Counted from the stretch's first letter, positions 37,754 to 47,727 are shown. The stretch: 64,000 nt of DNA from Microscillaceae bacterium (GCA_003483885.1 DMXI01000699.1:19446-83445), one strand, 5' to 3'. Notes: generated by a model from the letters alone, not told the origin. Made by a program: numbers and translations.

Positions 37754-38149
37754 TTATTGATCATCATCACGCGTTTTTATTATTTCAAAGAACACATTTT
37801 TTCTTCTTGTTGTACCGTAATAATCTCTTGATTTAAATCCACCTTTCTTAATCCGTAACTTTCTCACAAAATTGGCTTCATAGTGTACCGAAATAAAGGC
37901 TGGTTTATAATTTTTATCTGCTTTATCAAACCTTAAAATCCTGGTTTTTCCTCGATCTTGATACTCTCCCCGCCCATACCACACTTGAAAATCGTCGGTA
38001 AAAAAGAAGTGTTTGAAGGTGCCATTGCTATAAAAAATGTATGTATTGCTAAACATTGCAGCGTTTTTTTGACTAACCACAAGACTATCTTGTGCTGCGG
38101 TAAAATGGGCACTGATGCAAATGAAGAGTAGGGTTAAGATATTTTTCAT
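37754..38149 (-). CDS. Small exported protein of unknown function
   Basis: A 131-residue protein from the ATG at 38149; the open frame runs 24 codons further up, but the signal peptide (MKNILTLLFICISAHFTAAQ) defines the start. The mature part is beta-rich and basic with YSNGTFKHFFFTDDF near 41, resembling lipocalin-like or TonB-free envelope proteins without a clear match. No partner gene is adjacent. Confidence 0.6.
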   Translation of the reverse strand: MKNILTLLFICISAHFTAAQDSLVVSQKNAAMFSNTYIFYSNGTFKHFFFTDDFQVWYGRGEYQDRGKTRILRFDKADKNYKPAFISVHYEANFVRKLRIKKGGFKSRDYYGTTRRKNVFFEIIKTRDDDQ

Positions 38150-38548
38150 AAATAAATCATACACATTTTTATAAGTTGCTCTACCTCGATTTGTGTCTTT
38201 ATAAATCGATAGTCTCCACAAACTTCACTTACTTGAGGTCTTGATCAACTTGTGAGATACAATCTGCTTCCAAGTCCCGATGCATCGGGGAGACGATGAA
38301 GTTATTTTTTAGGATTCAACCTTACAAAATAAGAAGAAAAACCTCTGCCTCATTTCTCTAAACACACTTAACAATGATACGATTCATTAAATGCACCCAT
38401 TGGGTTACTTTGTTAAATGTCTGAAGCACTTTTTTCTCTCAAAACTATTTGGCTCATCAAAATAATCTGTATTTTGAGTATGAAGTTATCTCGACTTCTA
38501 TCATAAAAAGCAGTCATTGCTTATTTTTTAACAATCAAAAACTACTTT
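38150..38548. repeat. Intergenic region with dispersed repeat
   Basis: About 400 bases without a gene. Bases 38205-38310 resemble the dispersed repeat seen at 44830 and 63900: CAAACTTCACTTACTTGAGGTC followed by TGTGAGATACAA and a GACGATGAAGTTATTTTTT tail. A short palindrome, CCCGATGCATCGGG, lies inside. Confidence 0.6.
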
Positions 38549-39217
38549 ATGAATTACTTCAAAACCTTATTACTCTGCGGCTTGGTCATCTTTTGTGCAA
38601 GCTGTGGTGGTGGTACCGATGCGTCCAATACTGATAACACAGATACCTCTTCTGCCAGCACCACTGGTGATACTACTGCTACTAGTAACACTACCGACAA
38701 AACCCCAGATGTTTCGAAGGAAACAAATAATGAAACAGAGACAAAGTCGGAGCAAACACTCCAACTGCCTGAGGACTTTAAATCAGCCATGCCTGGATGG
38801 GAACTTGTTTCTCAAGAGCAATGGCTGAGTGGTGATTTTCAAAAAGCCATTGACCCAGACAACAAACTGGTATATGCCAATGAAATCTTCATTCGTGGTC
38901 AATTTAATAATGATGATTATGAAGACATTGCTTGCTTTGTGATCAATAAAGACAAAGAAACCCGTCTAATGGTCATTCCTGGCAAAGAAAGTGGTTTTGG
39001 CGCTCCCATTACAATTCCTGACATGAACGGTAACCTAAAAAACGAAGGTGCAGTATTGGGTATGGGACTCGTTAAAATACCCGCAGGCAAGGTAAAAACG
39101 CTGGAGGGCGAAATAACCATTGAAACTGACGGTATTGGGTATGGTTTATACGGTAAATCTGGTGGACTGTATTATTCCAAAGGCGGCAAGTTTGTACAAG
39201 CCCAAACGGGTGATTAG
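38549..39217 (+). CDS. Putative lipoprotein
   Basis: A 222-residue protein with a lipobox (LVIFCASC, cysteine near residue 19) followed by a Gly-rich segment and about 50 residues of Thr/Ser/Asp-rich linker, typical of Bacteroidetes surface lipoproteins. The remaining globular region (about 70-222) is acidic and unrecognised; it has an FNNDDYEDIACFVIN segment similar in feel to VCBS/FG-GAP-type sequence. A strong terminator follows. Confidence 0.75.
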   Translation: MNYFKTLLLCGLVIFCASCGGGTDASNTDNTDTSSASTTGDTTATSNTTDKTPDVSKETNNETETKSEQTLQLPEDFKSAMPGWELVSQEQWLSGDFQKAIDPDNKLVYANEIFIRGQFNNDDYEDIACFVINKDKETRLMVIPGKESGFGAPITIPDMNGNLKNEGAVLGMGLVKIPAGKVKTLEGEITIETDGIGYGLYGKSGGLYYSKGGKFVQAQTGD

Positions 39218-39241
39218 TAGCCATCGATTACCATAAAAGTA

Positions 39242-39270
39242 AAAAACCACAGGGTTGAACTCTGTGGTTT
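39242..39270 (+). terminator. Rho-independent terminator after the lipoprotein gene
   Basis: AAAACCACAG at 39242 pairs with CTGTGGTTTT at 39261 around a nine-base loop, a ten-base perfect stem with A and T runs on the sides. Confidence 0.8.
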
Positions 39271-39541
39271 TCCAAACATATTTACACCTATTCAAATTAA
39301 GAAAACTTCCTTTTCTTCAAATTCTCTCTTGTGGAGGAGAGAAAAAGGCATTTGAAAATTCAAACACCCTTTTGAAGCAACTTGTGCCTTATAGATTCGC
39401 ATAGTATGGCCCCTCCCCTATGCATTTTTTCATTTTTTTTATTAGATAAAAATCAGCATTTTCGTGCCCACACCGCAAATAGTTGCGAAAAGTATTTTGG
39501 TATAAATAAAACCCACTTTGGTAGAAAAAACCCACAACAAA

Positions 39542-40717
39542 ATGAGGAAAGGTTTAAATTATGATCGTCTAAACCAGACAAAAACTGCCCAAAAAAAAGT
39601 TATAGACGATATTTTAAATCTGCCTCCTATGGAAGAGAAAAAATTTTCGGATAAAATCAATCAATACTTCTATCTGTTCTTTAGCGATCGTTTTAGAGTG
39701 ACTCATCACGTGATCTTTTGGATTGCGTATGTGATCTTTCACCCTATTTTCTTGTTTTCGCTGGATAATTTCATTCGTAGCTTTTCGGAGTCTACCACTC
39801 CCAGTACCGAGCTTATTTGGCTGCTTTTGCATTTGTTTATAGATGTGGTCATGGTGTATACCAATTTGTATGTACTTATTCCAGCCTTTTTGCAAAAAGG
39901 TCGGGTAGTGCAATACTTACTATTCTCGGCGCTGTTTATCGGGATCAATGATACGACCATTTACCTGGCATCCTGGCTGGACCTGACCCGAGAAAGTGAT
40001 GTAAACTTTGTAACTCACTCAAATACTGCTTATTATATCATCAATATTTTATTTTTAGGTACCGCGGTATCGCTCAAGTTTTTTAAGATTTGGTTGCGAA
40101 ACCAACGCGAAATCCGCCAATTGGAGCATTCTAATCTGGTAACGGAACTAGATTTTCTGAAAACCCAGATCAACCCTCATTTTTTGTTCAATACGTTGAA
40201 TAACATTTATGTACTCACTCGAATAGATGCAGAACGGGCGTCTAAAAGTCTGCTGATGCTTTCTGATTTGATGCGCTACCAGCTATACGATTGCTCTAAA
40301 GAACAGGTAGCCCTGAAAGACGAAATTACCTACATTAATAATTTGCTAGACCTCGAAAAAATCAGGAAAAGCAATGCCAAAATAGATTTTAAAGTCAATG
40401 GAAAAGTGAATGGACAAATGCTTTCTCCGTTTATTTTTGTACCTTTCGTAGAAAATGCCGTGAAACATGGGCTCAATGTGGCTACGGATCCCTTCATCGA
40501 TATTCAGATGAACATTCACAAAGACAATCAGGAACTCGATTTTGTGATTGTAAATTCCAAAAAGCCACAACCAGCCAATCAACCCAAAGACCCAAACAGC
40601 GGCATAGGTTTGGTCAACGTGCGTCGCCGCCTGGAGTTACTGTATCCCGGCAAGCATCAGTTGAACATCCAAAACGACAGTACAGAATTTAAAGTGGCTT
40701 TAAATCTAAAATTATGA
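39542..40717 (+). CDS. LytS/YehU-type sensor histidine kinase
   Basis: The protein has 391 residues from the ATG at 39542; an upstream TTG (39518) is less likely. Residues about 40-190 contain four hydrophobic helices. The His_kinase domain (PF06580 type) has the phospho-acceptor segment NPHFLFNTLNNIY at about 205-218, and the C-terminal ATPase domain has FVPFVENAVKHGLN and GIGLVNVRRRLELLY. It overlaps its response regulator by four bases, a standard pair. The signal sensed is unknown. Confidence 0.88.
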   Translation: MRKGLNYDRLNQTKTAQKKVIDDILNLPPMEEKKFSDKINQYFYLFFSDRFRVTHHVIFWIAYVIFHPIFLFSLDNFIRSFSESTTPSTELIWLLLHLFIDVVMVYTNLYVLIPAFLQKGRVVQYLLFSALFIGINDTTIYLASWLDLTRESDVNFVTHSNTAYYIINILFLGTAVSLKFFKIWLRNQREIRQLEHSNLVTELDFLKTQINPHFLFNTLNNIYVLTRIDAERASKSLLMLSDLMRYQLYDCSKEQVALKDEITYINNLLDLEKIRKSNAKIDFKVNGKVNGQMLSPFIFVPFVENAVKHGLNVATDPFIDIQMNIHKDNQELDFVIVNSKKPQPANQPKDPNSGIGLVNVRRRLELLYPGKHQLNIQNDSTEFKVALNLKL

Positions 40718-41487
40718 AGTGTATTATAGTAGACGACGAACCACTCGCCAGAGAGGGTATGAAACTCAACGTGCAAGAATTGCCTTCGCTAGAGTTGGTA
40801 GGGACTTTTGAAAATGCCATGCAGGCCAATGACTTTTTGTCTAAAAATGAAGTAGATCTTATGTTTCTGGACATTCAAATGCCAGAAGTAACCGGGCTGG
40901 ACTTTCTCAAAACCCTTAATTTGTCTAAACCTCCCTTTGTAATTTTGACCACTGCCTACCCCCAGTTCGCGCTGGAAGGGTATGCCCTAGATGTGATTGA
41001 TTATTTGGTCAAGCCTATCTCGATGGAGCGTTTTATCAAGGCCGTCAACAAAGTAGATTATTATTATAAGCTACGAGAGCAAGCCGCAAACGAAACGCCA
41101 GAACCAGCTCCTAAAGCACCCGTGAACGACTCTCCAGTGGGGTCTGACAATGCCGACGTAGAAGATTATATCTTTATTAGAGCCGATAGAAAGTACATGA
41201 AGGTGTTCTTTAGAGAAATCAATTATGTAGAAGGGCTCAAAGATTATGTGATTGTGTATACCGATACGCAAAAGATTGTGACGGCGATGAACATCAAGAC
41301 CATTGAAGGGCAATTGCCTTCTAACATTTTTGTACGGGTGAGTAAGTCTTACATTATCAATCTGCAACACATCAAGGCAGTAGATAATAACTTTGTGATG
41401 ATCAAAGACAAAGAAATTCCGATTGGGAAGGCTTTCAAGGACAACTTCTTGAATAACGTGGTGAATAAGCGATTACTAAAACGCTAA
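40714..41487 (+). CDS. LytTR-family response regulator
   Basis: A 257-residue protein. The receiver domain (1-120) has acidic residues at VDDEPLA (7-9), the phospho-acceptor Asp 53 in FLDIQMP, and the conserved lysine in DYLVKPIS near 105. The linker is Pro/Ala-rich. The LytTR DNA-binding domain spans about 150-255 (VEGLKDYVIVYTD; VRVSKSYIINLQHI). It is the partner of the kinase upstream and is followed by a clear terminator. Targets unknown. Confidence 0.92.
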   Translation: MKCIIVDDEPLAREGMKLNVQELPSLELVGTFENAMQANDFLSKNEVDLMFLDIQMPEVTGLDFLKTLNLSKPPFVILTTAYPQFALEGYALDVIDYLVKPISMERFIKAVNKVDYYYKLREQAANETPEPAPKAPVNDSPVGSDNADVEDYIFIRADRKYMKVFFREINYVEGLKDYVIVYTDTQKIVTAMNIKTIEGQLPSNIFVRVSKSYIINLQHIKAVDNNFVMIKDKEIPIGKAFKDNFLNNVVNKRLLKR

Positions 41488-41514
41488 AAACCCTACCTTA
41501 CTAAAAGATATACA

Positions 41515-41544
41515 GCCTCAAACTTAATTGTTTGGGGCTTTTTT
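41515..41544 (+). terminator. Rho-independent terminator after the LytTR gene
   Basis: GCCTCAAAC at 41515 pairs with GTTTGGGGC at 41530 (one G-U) around a six-base loop, followed by six T residues. Confidence 0.85.
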
Positions 41545-41558
41545 GCGCTAAATAAATA

Positions 41559-41603
41559 ATGATTACCAGTAGAAAAGAAGCTATGAGGACAAACCATCAA
41601 TGA
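41559..41603 (+). CDS. Possible 14-codon leader peptide
   Basis: A short frame (starting MITSRKEAMR) whose TGA stop overlaps the ATG of the LRR gene, as in translational coupling. Its first residues resemble those of the S24/S26-like protein at 45026 (MITRRNDAV). It may be a leader peptide, a remnant, or chance. Confidence 0.3.
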   Translation: MITSRKEAMRTNHQ

Positions 41604-42811
41604 AACAACCAGAATCAACAACTACTCAAAATTTACTCCGATTACTCCGTTCGGTAGATGTACGATCCGTGGCCTTGGGTTTAGCAATCCACCAAAGCAA
41701 CCCTACCCCTGAAAGCATTGCGCTATTAAAAGCTTACCAGCAACTTTATGACACACTTTTTAACTTTGATCAAGCCGTTGATATACTCACCGCTGAGCAC
41801 CTCGTAACTCTGAACGACCCAATACTCGATTTGAGCAATCGTGGTATAAAGGCATTACCCTCGGAAATCGGTCAGCTTACCCAGTTGCAAACATTAGATT
41901 TAAAAGAAAACCAATTCAGTACTTTACCCGACAGCATTGGTCAGCTTACTCAGTTGCAAACATTAAACTTAGAGGGTAATCAACTCCGTGAATTATCGGC
42001 GGAAATCGGTCAGCTTACTCAGCTGCAAACATTGGATTTAAATAGGAATGAACTCTGCGAATTACCAGCGGCAATCGTTCAACTTACTCGGTTGCAAAAA
42101 TTAAGTTTAGGGAATAATCAATTCACGGAATTACCAGCAGCCATAGGTCAACTCACCCAGTTACAAATATTAAATTTATTAGAGAATCAACTCCGAAAAT
42201 TACCTCCTGAAATTAGTCAGCTCACCCAGTTACAAACATTACATTTATCCTATAATCAATTTAGTAAATCACCTCCTGAAATCAACCAGCTTACCCAGTT
42301 ACAAGTACTGAGTTTATGGCACAATGAACTCTGTACATTACCTCCCGAAATTGGTCAACTTACCCAGTTACGCAGCTTGAATTTATCAGAGAATCAATTT
42401 GGTAAATTACCTTCAGTCATTTGCCAACTTACTCGGTTGCAAAAATTAAGTTTAGGGAATAATCAACTCACGGAATTACCTACTACAATTGGGCAACTTA
42501 CTCAGTTACAAAGATTGAGTTTATCAAAAAATCAATTCCGTGAATTACCTTCAGAAATAGTACAACTTACTCAGCTGAAATACTTACATTTATCAAACAA
42601 TCAACTTCGTGAATTACCTTCAGAAATAGTACAACTTACTCAGTTACAAGTATTGAATTTAGGGCGTAACCAACTAGAGACGTTACCTGTAGAAATCGGT
42701 CAACTAACCCAGTTAATAACATTAGATCTATCAGGGAATCCACTGAGTGAAGATGAAACACAACGGCGCACCATTACTTCGTGGTTACCTCATTGCAAAA
42801 TTTACTGGTAA
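41600..42811 (+). CDS. Leucine-rich repeat protein
   Basis: The protein has 403 residues. After about 75 helical residues come 13 consecutive 23-residue LRR units of the bacterial/ROCO-like type (LTQLQTLDLKENQFSTLP and variants) plus an incomplete terminal unit, ending SWLPHCKIYW. There is no signal peptide, transmembrane or GTPase domain, so a cytoplasmic protein-binding scaffold is most likely. The repeat units are close to identical at the DNA level (CTTACTCAGTTGCAAA), which favours gain or loss of units. Function unknown. Confidence 0.85.
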   Translation: MKQPESTTTQNLLRLLRSVDVRSVALGLAIHQSNPTPESIALLKAYQQLYDTLFNFDQAVDILTAEHLVTLNDPILDLSNRGIKALPSEIGQLTQLQTLDLKENQFSTLPDSIGQLTQLQTLNLEGNQLRELSAEIGQLTQLQTLDLNRNELCELPAAIVQLTRLQKLSLGNNQFTELPAAIGQLTQLQILNLLENQLRKLPPEISQLTQLQTLHLSYNQFSKSPPEINQLTQLQVLSLWHNELCTLPPEIGQLTQLRSLNLSENQFGKLPSVICQLTRLQKLSLGNNQLTELPTTIGQLTQLQRLSLSKNQFRELPSEIVQLTQLKYLHLSNNQLRELPSEIVQLTQLQVLNLGRNQLETLPVEIGQLTQLITLDLSGNPLSEDETQRRTITSWLPHCKIYW

Positions 42812-43069
42812 TGCAATATTTTATTGCCGAAAGTTCTGCGGAGAAACCTCATAAATCAAATACGCAATCACTTTTGGTCTCCTTTCAATAATACCAAAGG
42901 CTGGGAAGTTTTTGATAAGTTCTTTAAGTAAAGGTTTTCGTTCATTTCTTTTTTTTAACAAAAAAATATATGTTTAAAAGCAGGATTCACCTCTATCTTT
43001 TTCTGAATTGAGAAATAGAAAGGATAGCTTTAGCATTTATCAGCTAGTAAACCTTTGTAAAACAGCGTA

Positions 43070-44713
43070 ATGAGCGATTCAATAGATTTTTGGAAATTTT
43101 TGGCAGGGTTGAGTATTTTCCTGGTGGGTTTGTTTTTTTTGGAAAATGCGTTACAAAATCTCGCAGGGGGTTCTTTCAAAAAGTTTTTACGAAAGCATAC
43201 CCAAAATCCATTCAAAGCCATTTTGAGTGGCACTTTAGTCACCGCAATTTTACAAAGTAGTTCGGTAGTTACCCTTATTATCCTGGCTTTTGTAGGGGCA
43301 GGAGTTATGACCCTTCAAAATGCTTTAGGCGTTATTATTGGCTCTAACCTGGGAACCACTTTTACTGGATGGATTGTAGCTACGTTGGGGTTTAAATTAG
43401 ATATTGAGAGTTTTTCATTGCCTTTTATTGCCGTAGGAGGCTTGCTATTTATATTTTTCCAGCACAACAAAAGATTGTTAGAGTTTGGGCGAATGATACT
43501 TGGGTTCGGCTTGTTATTTCTAGGGCTTAATTTTATGAAAGCCAGCATAGAATTACTGTCCAAAAACTTTGACCTGAGTCCTTATATTAGTCACGGGCCT
43601 TATGCTTTGTTTGTAGTGGGTTTCATTCTTACGGCCATTATCCAATCCAGTTCGGCGGCAATGGTAATCACGTTGAGCGCACTCAATGCCGGCATATTAC
43701 CTCTCGAATCTGCCGCGGGAATGGTCATAGGCAGCGATCTGGGAACAACGATCACTACCATTTTGGGAGGGCTTCGTGGTACACCCGCCAAAAAAAGAGT
43801 GGCACTTAGTCATTTCATTTTTAATCTTGTCACTGACCTTATCGCCTTGGTCTTACTCTATCCGCTGCTTCACCTGGTTACTAAAATCATGGGGATTACC
43901 GATCAGCTGATGACCTTGGTGGTGTTTCATAGTATGTTCAATCTCCTGGGGATTGTCATTGCCTTACCCCTGTTAAAAGTATTTGCTCAGTTTTTAGAAA
44001 ACAGATTTAAGAGTAGCGACGGGCTTGCATCACAATATATCAATAAAGTAACCGCAGATGTACCAGACACGGCAATATCTGCCATGCAAAAAGAGATCGA
44101 AGGTTTGATTTCATTGGTGTTTGTCCTCCATCTTAAAATTTTAAAAATCAATTTAAGTTTGTTTTCTTTCAAATCGCTCACTTTTGAAAATGAGGAATCG
44201 ACACCTCAAACTAGGCTGGCTCAAGATTACCACCATATCTATGCTACAATCCAACAGCTTGAAGGGGAATTGGTACCATTTTATCTAAATGTTCAAAACC
44301 AGCAATTGGATAAAGAAGAGTTTGAGCAACTCAATAAACTTATTCAGGCCATTCGCCATGCCATGATAGCAGCCAAAGGTTTAAAAAACATTATTCATAA
44401 CATTGACAATTTCGAAAAGTCGGCCAATGATAGTAAAATAGCGCTGTTTGACCTCCTAAAAGGACAATTGCACGAGTTTTATCTTACCTTACATCACGTA
44501 CTATCCAACTCTTCGCCAGATTTATTGGAAAACAGCAGTAAGGAAAATCGTCAAATTCATGATGACTTTTTACAAGAAATCTATCGCCAAATCAACAAAG
44601 GAGGACTGAATGAATTGGATATTCACACCTTGCTGAATGTAAATCGTGAGATATACAATGCTAATCATTATTTGATTCTTGCGATTGAGGATACCTTGAT
44701 CCCTGGTGAGTAG
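43070..44713 (+). CDS. Na/Pi cotransporter family protein with PhoU-like tail
   Basis: A 547-residue membrane protein. Two inverted halves each carry the QSSS signature (ILQSSSVVTLIILAFVGAG near 61 and IIQSSSAAMVITLSALNAG near 198) of sodium-dependent phosphate cotransporters. About eight to nine hydrophobic helices occupy residues 10-315. Residues about 340-547 are helical and PhoU-like, as in the long bacterial form (YjbB/NptA type). It may take up or export phosphate. It stands alone, with 250 and 310 bases on either side. Confidence 0.88.
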   Translation: MSDSIDFWKFLAGLSIFLVGLFFLENALQNLAGGSFKKFLRKHTQNPFKAILSGTLVTAILQSSSVVTLIILAFVGAGVMTLQNALGVIIGSNLGTTFTGWIVATLGFKLDIESFSLPFIAVGGLLFIFFQHNKRLLEFGRMILGFGLLFLGLNFMKASIELLSKNFDLSPYISHGPYALFVVGFILTAIIQSSSAAMVITLSALNAGILPLESAAGMVIGSDLGTTITTILGGLRGTPAKKRVALSHFIFNLVTDLIALVLLYPLLHLVTKIMGITDQLMTLVVFHSMFNLLGIVIALPLLKVFAQFLENRFKSSDGLASQYINKVTADVPDTAISAMQKEIEGLISLVFVLHLKILKINLSLFSFKSLTFENEESTPQTRLAQDYHHIYATIQQLEGELVPFYLNVQNQQLDKEEFEQLNKLIQAIRHAMIAAKGLKNIIHNIDNFEKSANDSKIALFDLLKGQLHEFYLTLHHVLSNSSPDLLENSSKENRQIHDDFLQEIYRQINKGGLNELDIHTLLNVNREIYNANHYLILAIEDTLIPGE

Positions 44714-45025
44714 TTGAATTGTTTATTTCGTATTGTTTACCAGATATTATATAAGAGGCTGTATCTTCACCACAACCGCCAGGCTAAGCTCAAAAATTAC
44801 TTCTTTCCGCCTCGGCTCGATGTCTCTACAAACCGATAACATCTTCAAACTTCACCTACTTGAGGTCTCGATCCGCTTATGAGACACAAGCGGAGGCGAT
44901 GAAGTCGTTTTTTAAAAGATTAAACCCTAAAAATCGGAGGAAAAATTCTAAACCTAACAGCTAGACTTATAAATTCAGTCATGATACTAGTTAATTATAT
45001 TCTGGGCTCTTTTTAACCATTAAAA
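44714..45025. repeat. Intergenic dispersed repeat (long form)
   Basis: Bases about 44755-44915 match 63830-63970 over much of their length: GCCAGGCTAAGC, ATTACTTCTTTCCGCCTCGG, ACTTCACCTACTTGAGGTCT, CGATCCGCTTATGAGACACA. It contains GAGACACAAGCGGAGGCGAT, the core shared with the other dispersed copies. No gene is seen. Confidence 0.65.
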
Positions 45026-45364
45026 ATGATGATCACCCGTAGAAACGACGCTGTTAAAATGTTAGCAGAAGGGCTAATCATACAAATGCAAGCCTTTGGA
45101 GGCTCTATGGAACCATTGATCTCTAGTGGTTCAATACTCACTTTTCAGGCATTTGAGCATTATCAAATCAATGACATTGTTTTTTGTAAAGTCGAGGGAA
45201 ACTTTATTGATGCTCACAAAATAGTAGAGATGAATGAAGCAAAAGGCTACCTTATTGGCAATAATAAGGGTAAGATCAATGGTTGGACAAAATCAGTATT
45301 TGGGAAAGTGATAGAGGTACAAGCTCCACCAAGTCACGGCTCTGTGCATAACACTACTTCATAA
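45026..45364 (+). CDS. Small S24/S26-type peptidase-fold protein
   Basis: A 112-residue protein with the signal-peptidase/LexA-type fold: GGSMEPLISSG near residue 23 (the catalytic-serine position), ILTFQAFEHYQINDIVFCKV and DAHKIVEMN near 60. It lacks a membrane helix. The general-base lysine of the family is not obvious, so catalytic activity is uncertain. It may be a free protease domain or a regulator of a lost SOS-like system. Confidence 0.65.
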   Translation: MMITRRNDAVKMLAEGLIIQMQAFGGSMEPLISSGSILTFQAFEHYQINDIVFCKVEGNFIDAHKIVEMNEAKGYLIGNNKGKINGWTKSVFGKVIEVQAPPSHGSVHNTTS

Positions 45365-45381
45365 ATCACCTATTCATTAAA

Positions 45382-45408
45382 AAAGCCCTGAAAAGAAATC
45401 AGGGCTTT
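45382..45408. terminator. Bidirectional terminator
   Basis: AAAGCCCTGA at 45382 pairs with TCAGGGCTTT at 45399, a ten-base stem between two converging genes with A/T flanks on both sides. Confidence 0.85.
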
Positions 45409-45431
45409 GCTTATTCGAAAAAGGGCTGGTT

Positions 45432-46931
45432 TTAACCTTTTACTGAAGCATCTATCGCTTGTAATACAAATACCGAAGCAGGAACAACGTTTTTTAGTGC
45501 ATCGGAATAATCGTCGTGATCTACATAAGCCACATGATCCAAAGCATACTGCATTTTATCCGCATAAGCCTCAGTCAGGGAGCCATACCCAGTCAATGTG
45601 TTCACATTGCTTCCTTGGATTTGCACGATGTTTCCGTCGGTATTATAACAAATCACGCCTGAAGAAGGCGACTCGTAAGTATCTGTGGACGAATCATAAT
45701 CGTCACCGTCAGGGGCACCGTGAATGTCTATACACCCCTGAATAGAGAAAATATGTCCATTTGGGTCAAATACCACGTGTAGCACCAAATGGTCGTCAGT
45801 GTGTATGTCTCTAATGGCGTCTATCTTGACCGAAGAAAGGAATCCTGCCTTGGCATAAAAGGCGGTATTGTCGGGATAGTAAGAGCGATAAGAGCTTCCC
45901 CCATTGTCAAACATCAGGTAAGGATTATTCTTATCGTTTCTCCAGCTATCCCCAATTTCGTTTTCAAAGGTATTTCCACTAAAAGTAACAAAGCCTGGAC
46001 TGGCTCCAAAACGTTCTTCATTGTAAGCCAATATCAATCGGGCAATGCCATGCGATACAATGGCCGAAAAGTTGGTGGTTCCTCCATCGTCGCTGAGGCC
46101 ATACAAGAAATTGATGACGTCGTTGAGGTGATCGATGCAAAAAGTAATGGCTTTGGCTGCCATATCAATTAAATCGTTGGTTTCGGGGAGTAACTCAAAC
46201 AAGGCTCCGTCACTTACGACTAGTTCGGCCCCATCGAGCAATACCTTCAATTCATCAGCAATGACATCTACGGCCAAATCGGCAATTTTGATGGCCCAAG
46301 GTGGTACATTATAAGCTCCTGAACTCATCTCATAATCTACCGATATTTGATCGACAAATTTGCTATAAGTATCCATACTAAAGGCAATCGTAGCCTTATC
46401 ACTGCCTCCCATGGTGTTGAAATGCTCTACCTTCATTTCAAACTTTACTACCTCGCCATTTTGGGTAATGCTGGGGTCGTATACGCAGTACTCTGCATCT
46501 TGCGCATAAAATTGGGATTTGTGATCACTTTTTTGCTTGCCCGTATCATTTACTGGGTACAAATCATGCAAATTGGTAATAATCGCGTTGGTATCAACCG
46601 GAGCGTAATCAAATAATTGAAAACTCTCAATATTGTTGTTCAGATCAATCCCATTGAGGTCTTTCAAACTATTTAAGGTGGTATTGGGACCTACCAAATA
46701 GCTGGAGCCCTCGAAATTGGTACGGGAAAAAATGAGCACCCAAGCTTGGCTTCCGGTTTTCATTGAACTAATAGAATCATCCATTTCATAACGTCCGCCA
46801 TCTTTTAGCTCGCCATCTATAGTCCAGTGATAACTTGAGAGGTCTAAGTAGTCGGATTTACCTTCAAATTTTCGGTAGCCTCCATCTTCCTGATTCTGAT
46901 TTTCCCAAAATTCTACAACGCAATTAGACAT
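45432..46931 (-). CDS. Protein with N-terminal beta/gamma-crystallin-like domain
   Basis: The protein has 499 residues. The first about 110 residues resemble a crystallin fold: VEFWENQNQEDGGYRKFEGKS is a Greek-key motif with the Y-x-x-x-x-F/Y pattern, and WVLIFSRTNFEGSSYLVGP is a second. There is no signal peptide, so it is cytoplasmic or exported by another route. The remaining 390 residues are acidic, with DDHLVLHVVFDPNGHIFSI, and I do not recognise them. It stands alone between a terminator and an 830-base gap. Confidence 0.6.
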   Translation of the reverse strand: MSNCVVEFWENQNQEDGGYRKFEGKSDYLDLSSYHWTIDGELKDGGRYEMDDSISSMKTGSQAWVLIFSRTNFEGSSYLVGPNTTLNSLKDLNGIDLNNNIESFQLFDYAPVDTNAIITNLHDLYPVNDTGKQKSDHKSQFYAQDAEYCVYDPSITQNGEVVKFEMKVEHFNTMGGSDKATIAFSMDTYSKFVDQISVDYEMSSGAYNVPPWAIKIADLAVDVIADELKVLLDGAELVVSDGALFELLPETNDLIDMAAKAITFCIDHLNDVINFLYGLSDDGGTTNFSAIVSHGIARLILAYNEERFGASPGFVTFSGNTFENEIGDSWRNDKNNPYLMFDNGGSSYRSYYPDNTAFYAKAGFLSSVKIDAIRDIHTDDHLVLHVVFDPNGHIFSIQGCIDIHGAPDGDDYDSSTDTYESPSSGVICYNTDGNIVQIQGSNVNTLTGYGSLTEAYADKMQYALDHVAYVDHDDYSDALKNVVPASVFVLQAIDASVKG

Positions 46932-47446
46932 AATTGTTTTGATTGTTTAAATGTGACAAAGTAAAATGATACTCTACCCTGTTTTTTAGAAAAGAACCTG
47001 TACCGCCTCAGCTTGTGTCTTCAGAAGCTAAGCACTGGGGCAGTTTGTAGGGACACAAACCTGGGTGAAAAATAGTTGTTGGGTAAAGTAGTAAAGCGGT
47101 TGATTTATAAAGCCAAAATTGCGTTGATTGGCCATTATATCCGTGGGTAAAAATACCGATTTGGGTGAAATGGGTATTTGGTGCAGGTGGGGTATAAGCA
47201 CACGCAAGGATGCCGTGCACCAGCTCAAGTAAAAAACCAAAAGGATACTTGAAAATATAAACCTGGTATTGTAAAGCTTAAACAAAATATGAGGTGAAAC
47301 CTTACTATAAGTTAACGCCTAAAAAAACGTAAGGGCAATATTCCTTTACTAAGTTTTCTATTTTAACCCCAAATAACTCGCTGTAAGGCAATAGGTTAAT
47401 ACGTTTAGTGACCCCAGCTACCTACGATAATTTATGGTTAAAATCG

Positions 47447-47470
47447 AAGTATACAAAAAGTAAACATCCT
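47447..47470. promoter_or_regulatory. Shared motif copy 1 (regulator side)
   Basis: AAGTATACAAAAAGTAAACA followed by TCCT, matching 49306-49328 in 21 of 23 bases. An ACCCCAAATAAC word also lies about 80 bases upstream here (47366) and about 71 bases upstream there (49235). It may be an operator or a conserved promoter element; the regulator at 47763 could bind it. Confidence 0.4.
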
Positions 47471-47727
47471 CTTTGTAGTGTTGTCAAAAAGTAAAATACC
47501 GCTTAATTTTAACTACTAGTAGATATCTAATGGAATTGCAAAAGTTAAGATTTCTTTTCTTGTTGTACTATTAGACATTTTTCGGTTATGGAGATACGAA
47601 TTCTAAAGTTAGTACGCTGTGTCTTATATAAAAAACATTATGATGACTCATTTTTTTCTGACACAATTCAGGAAGTAATCAAGCGATGGAGACACAAACG
47701 GTTTATAAATTCATTCGTGATAATGCT

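Noticed and set aside
47008..47285. Overlapping minus-strand frames in the gap before the regulator
   Set aside because: They overlap each other and the dispersed repeat, and neither has a recognisable product.
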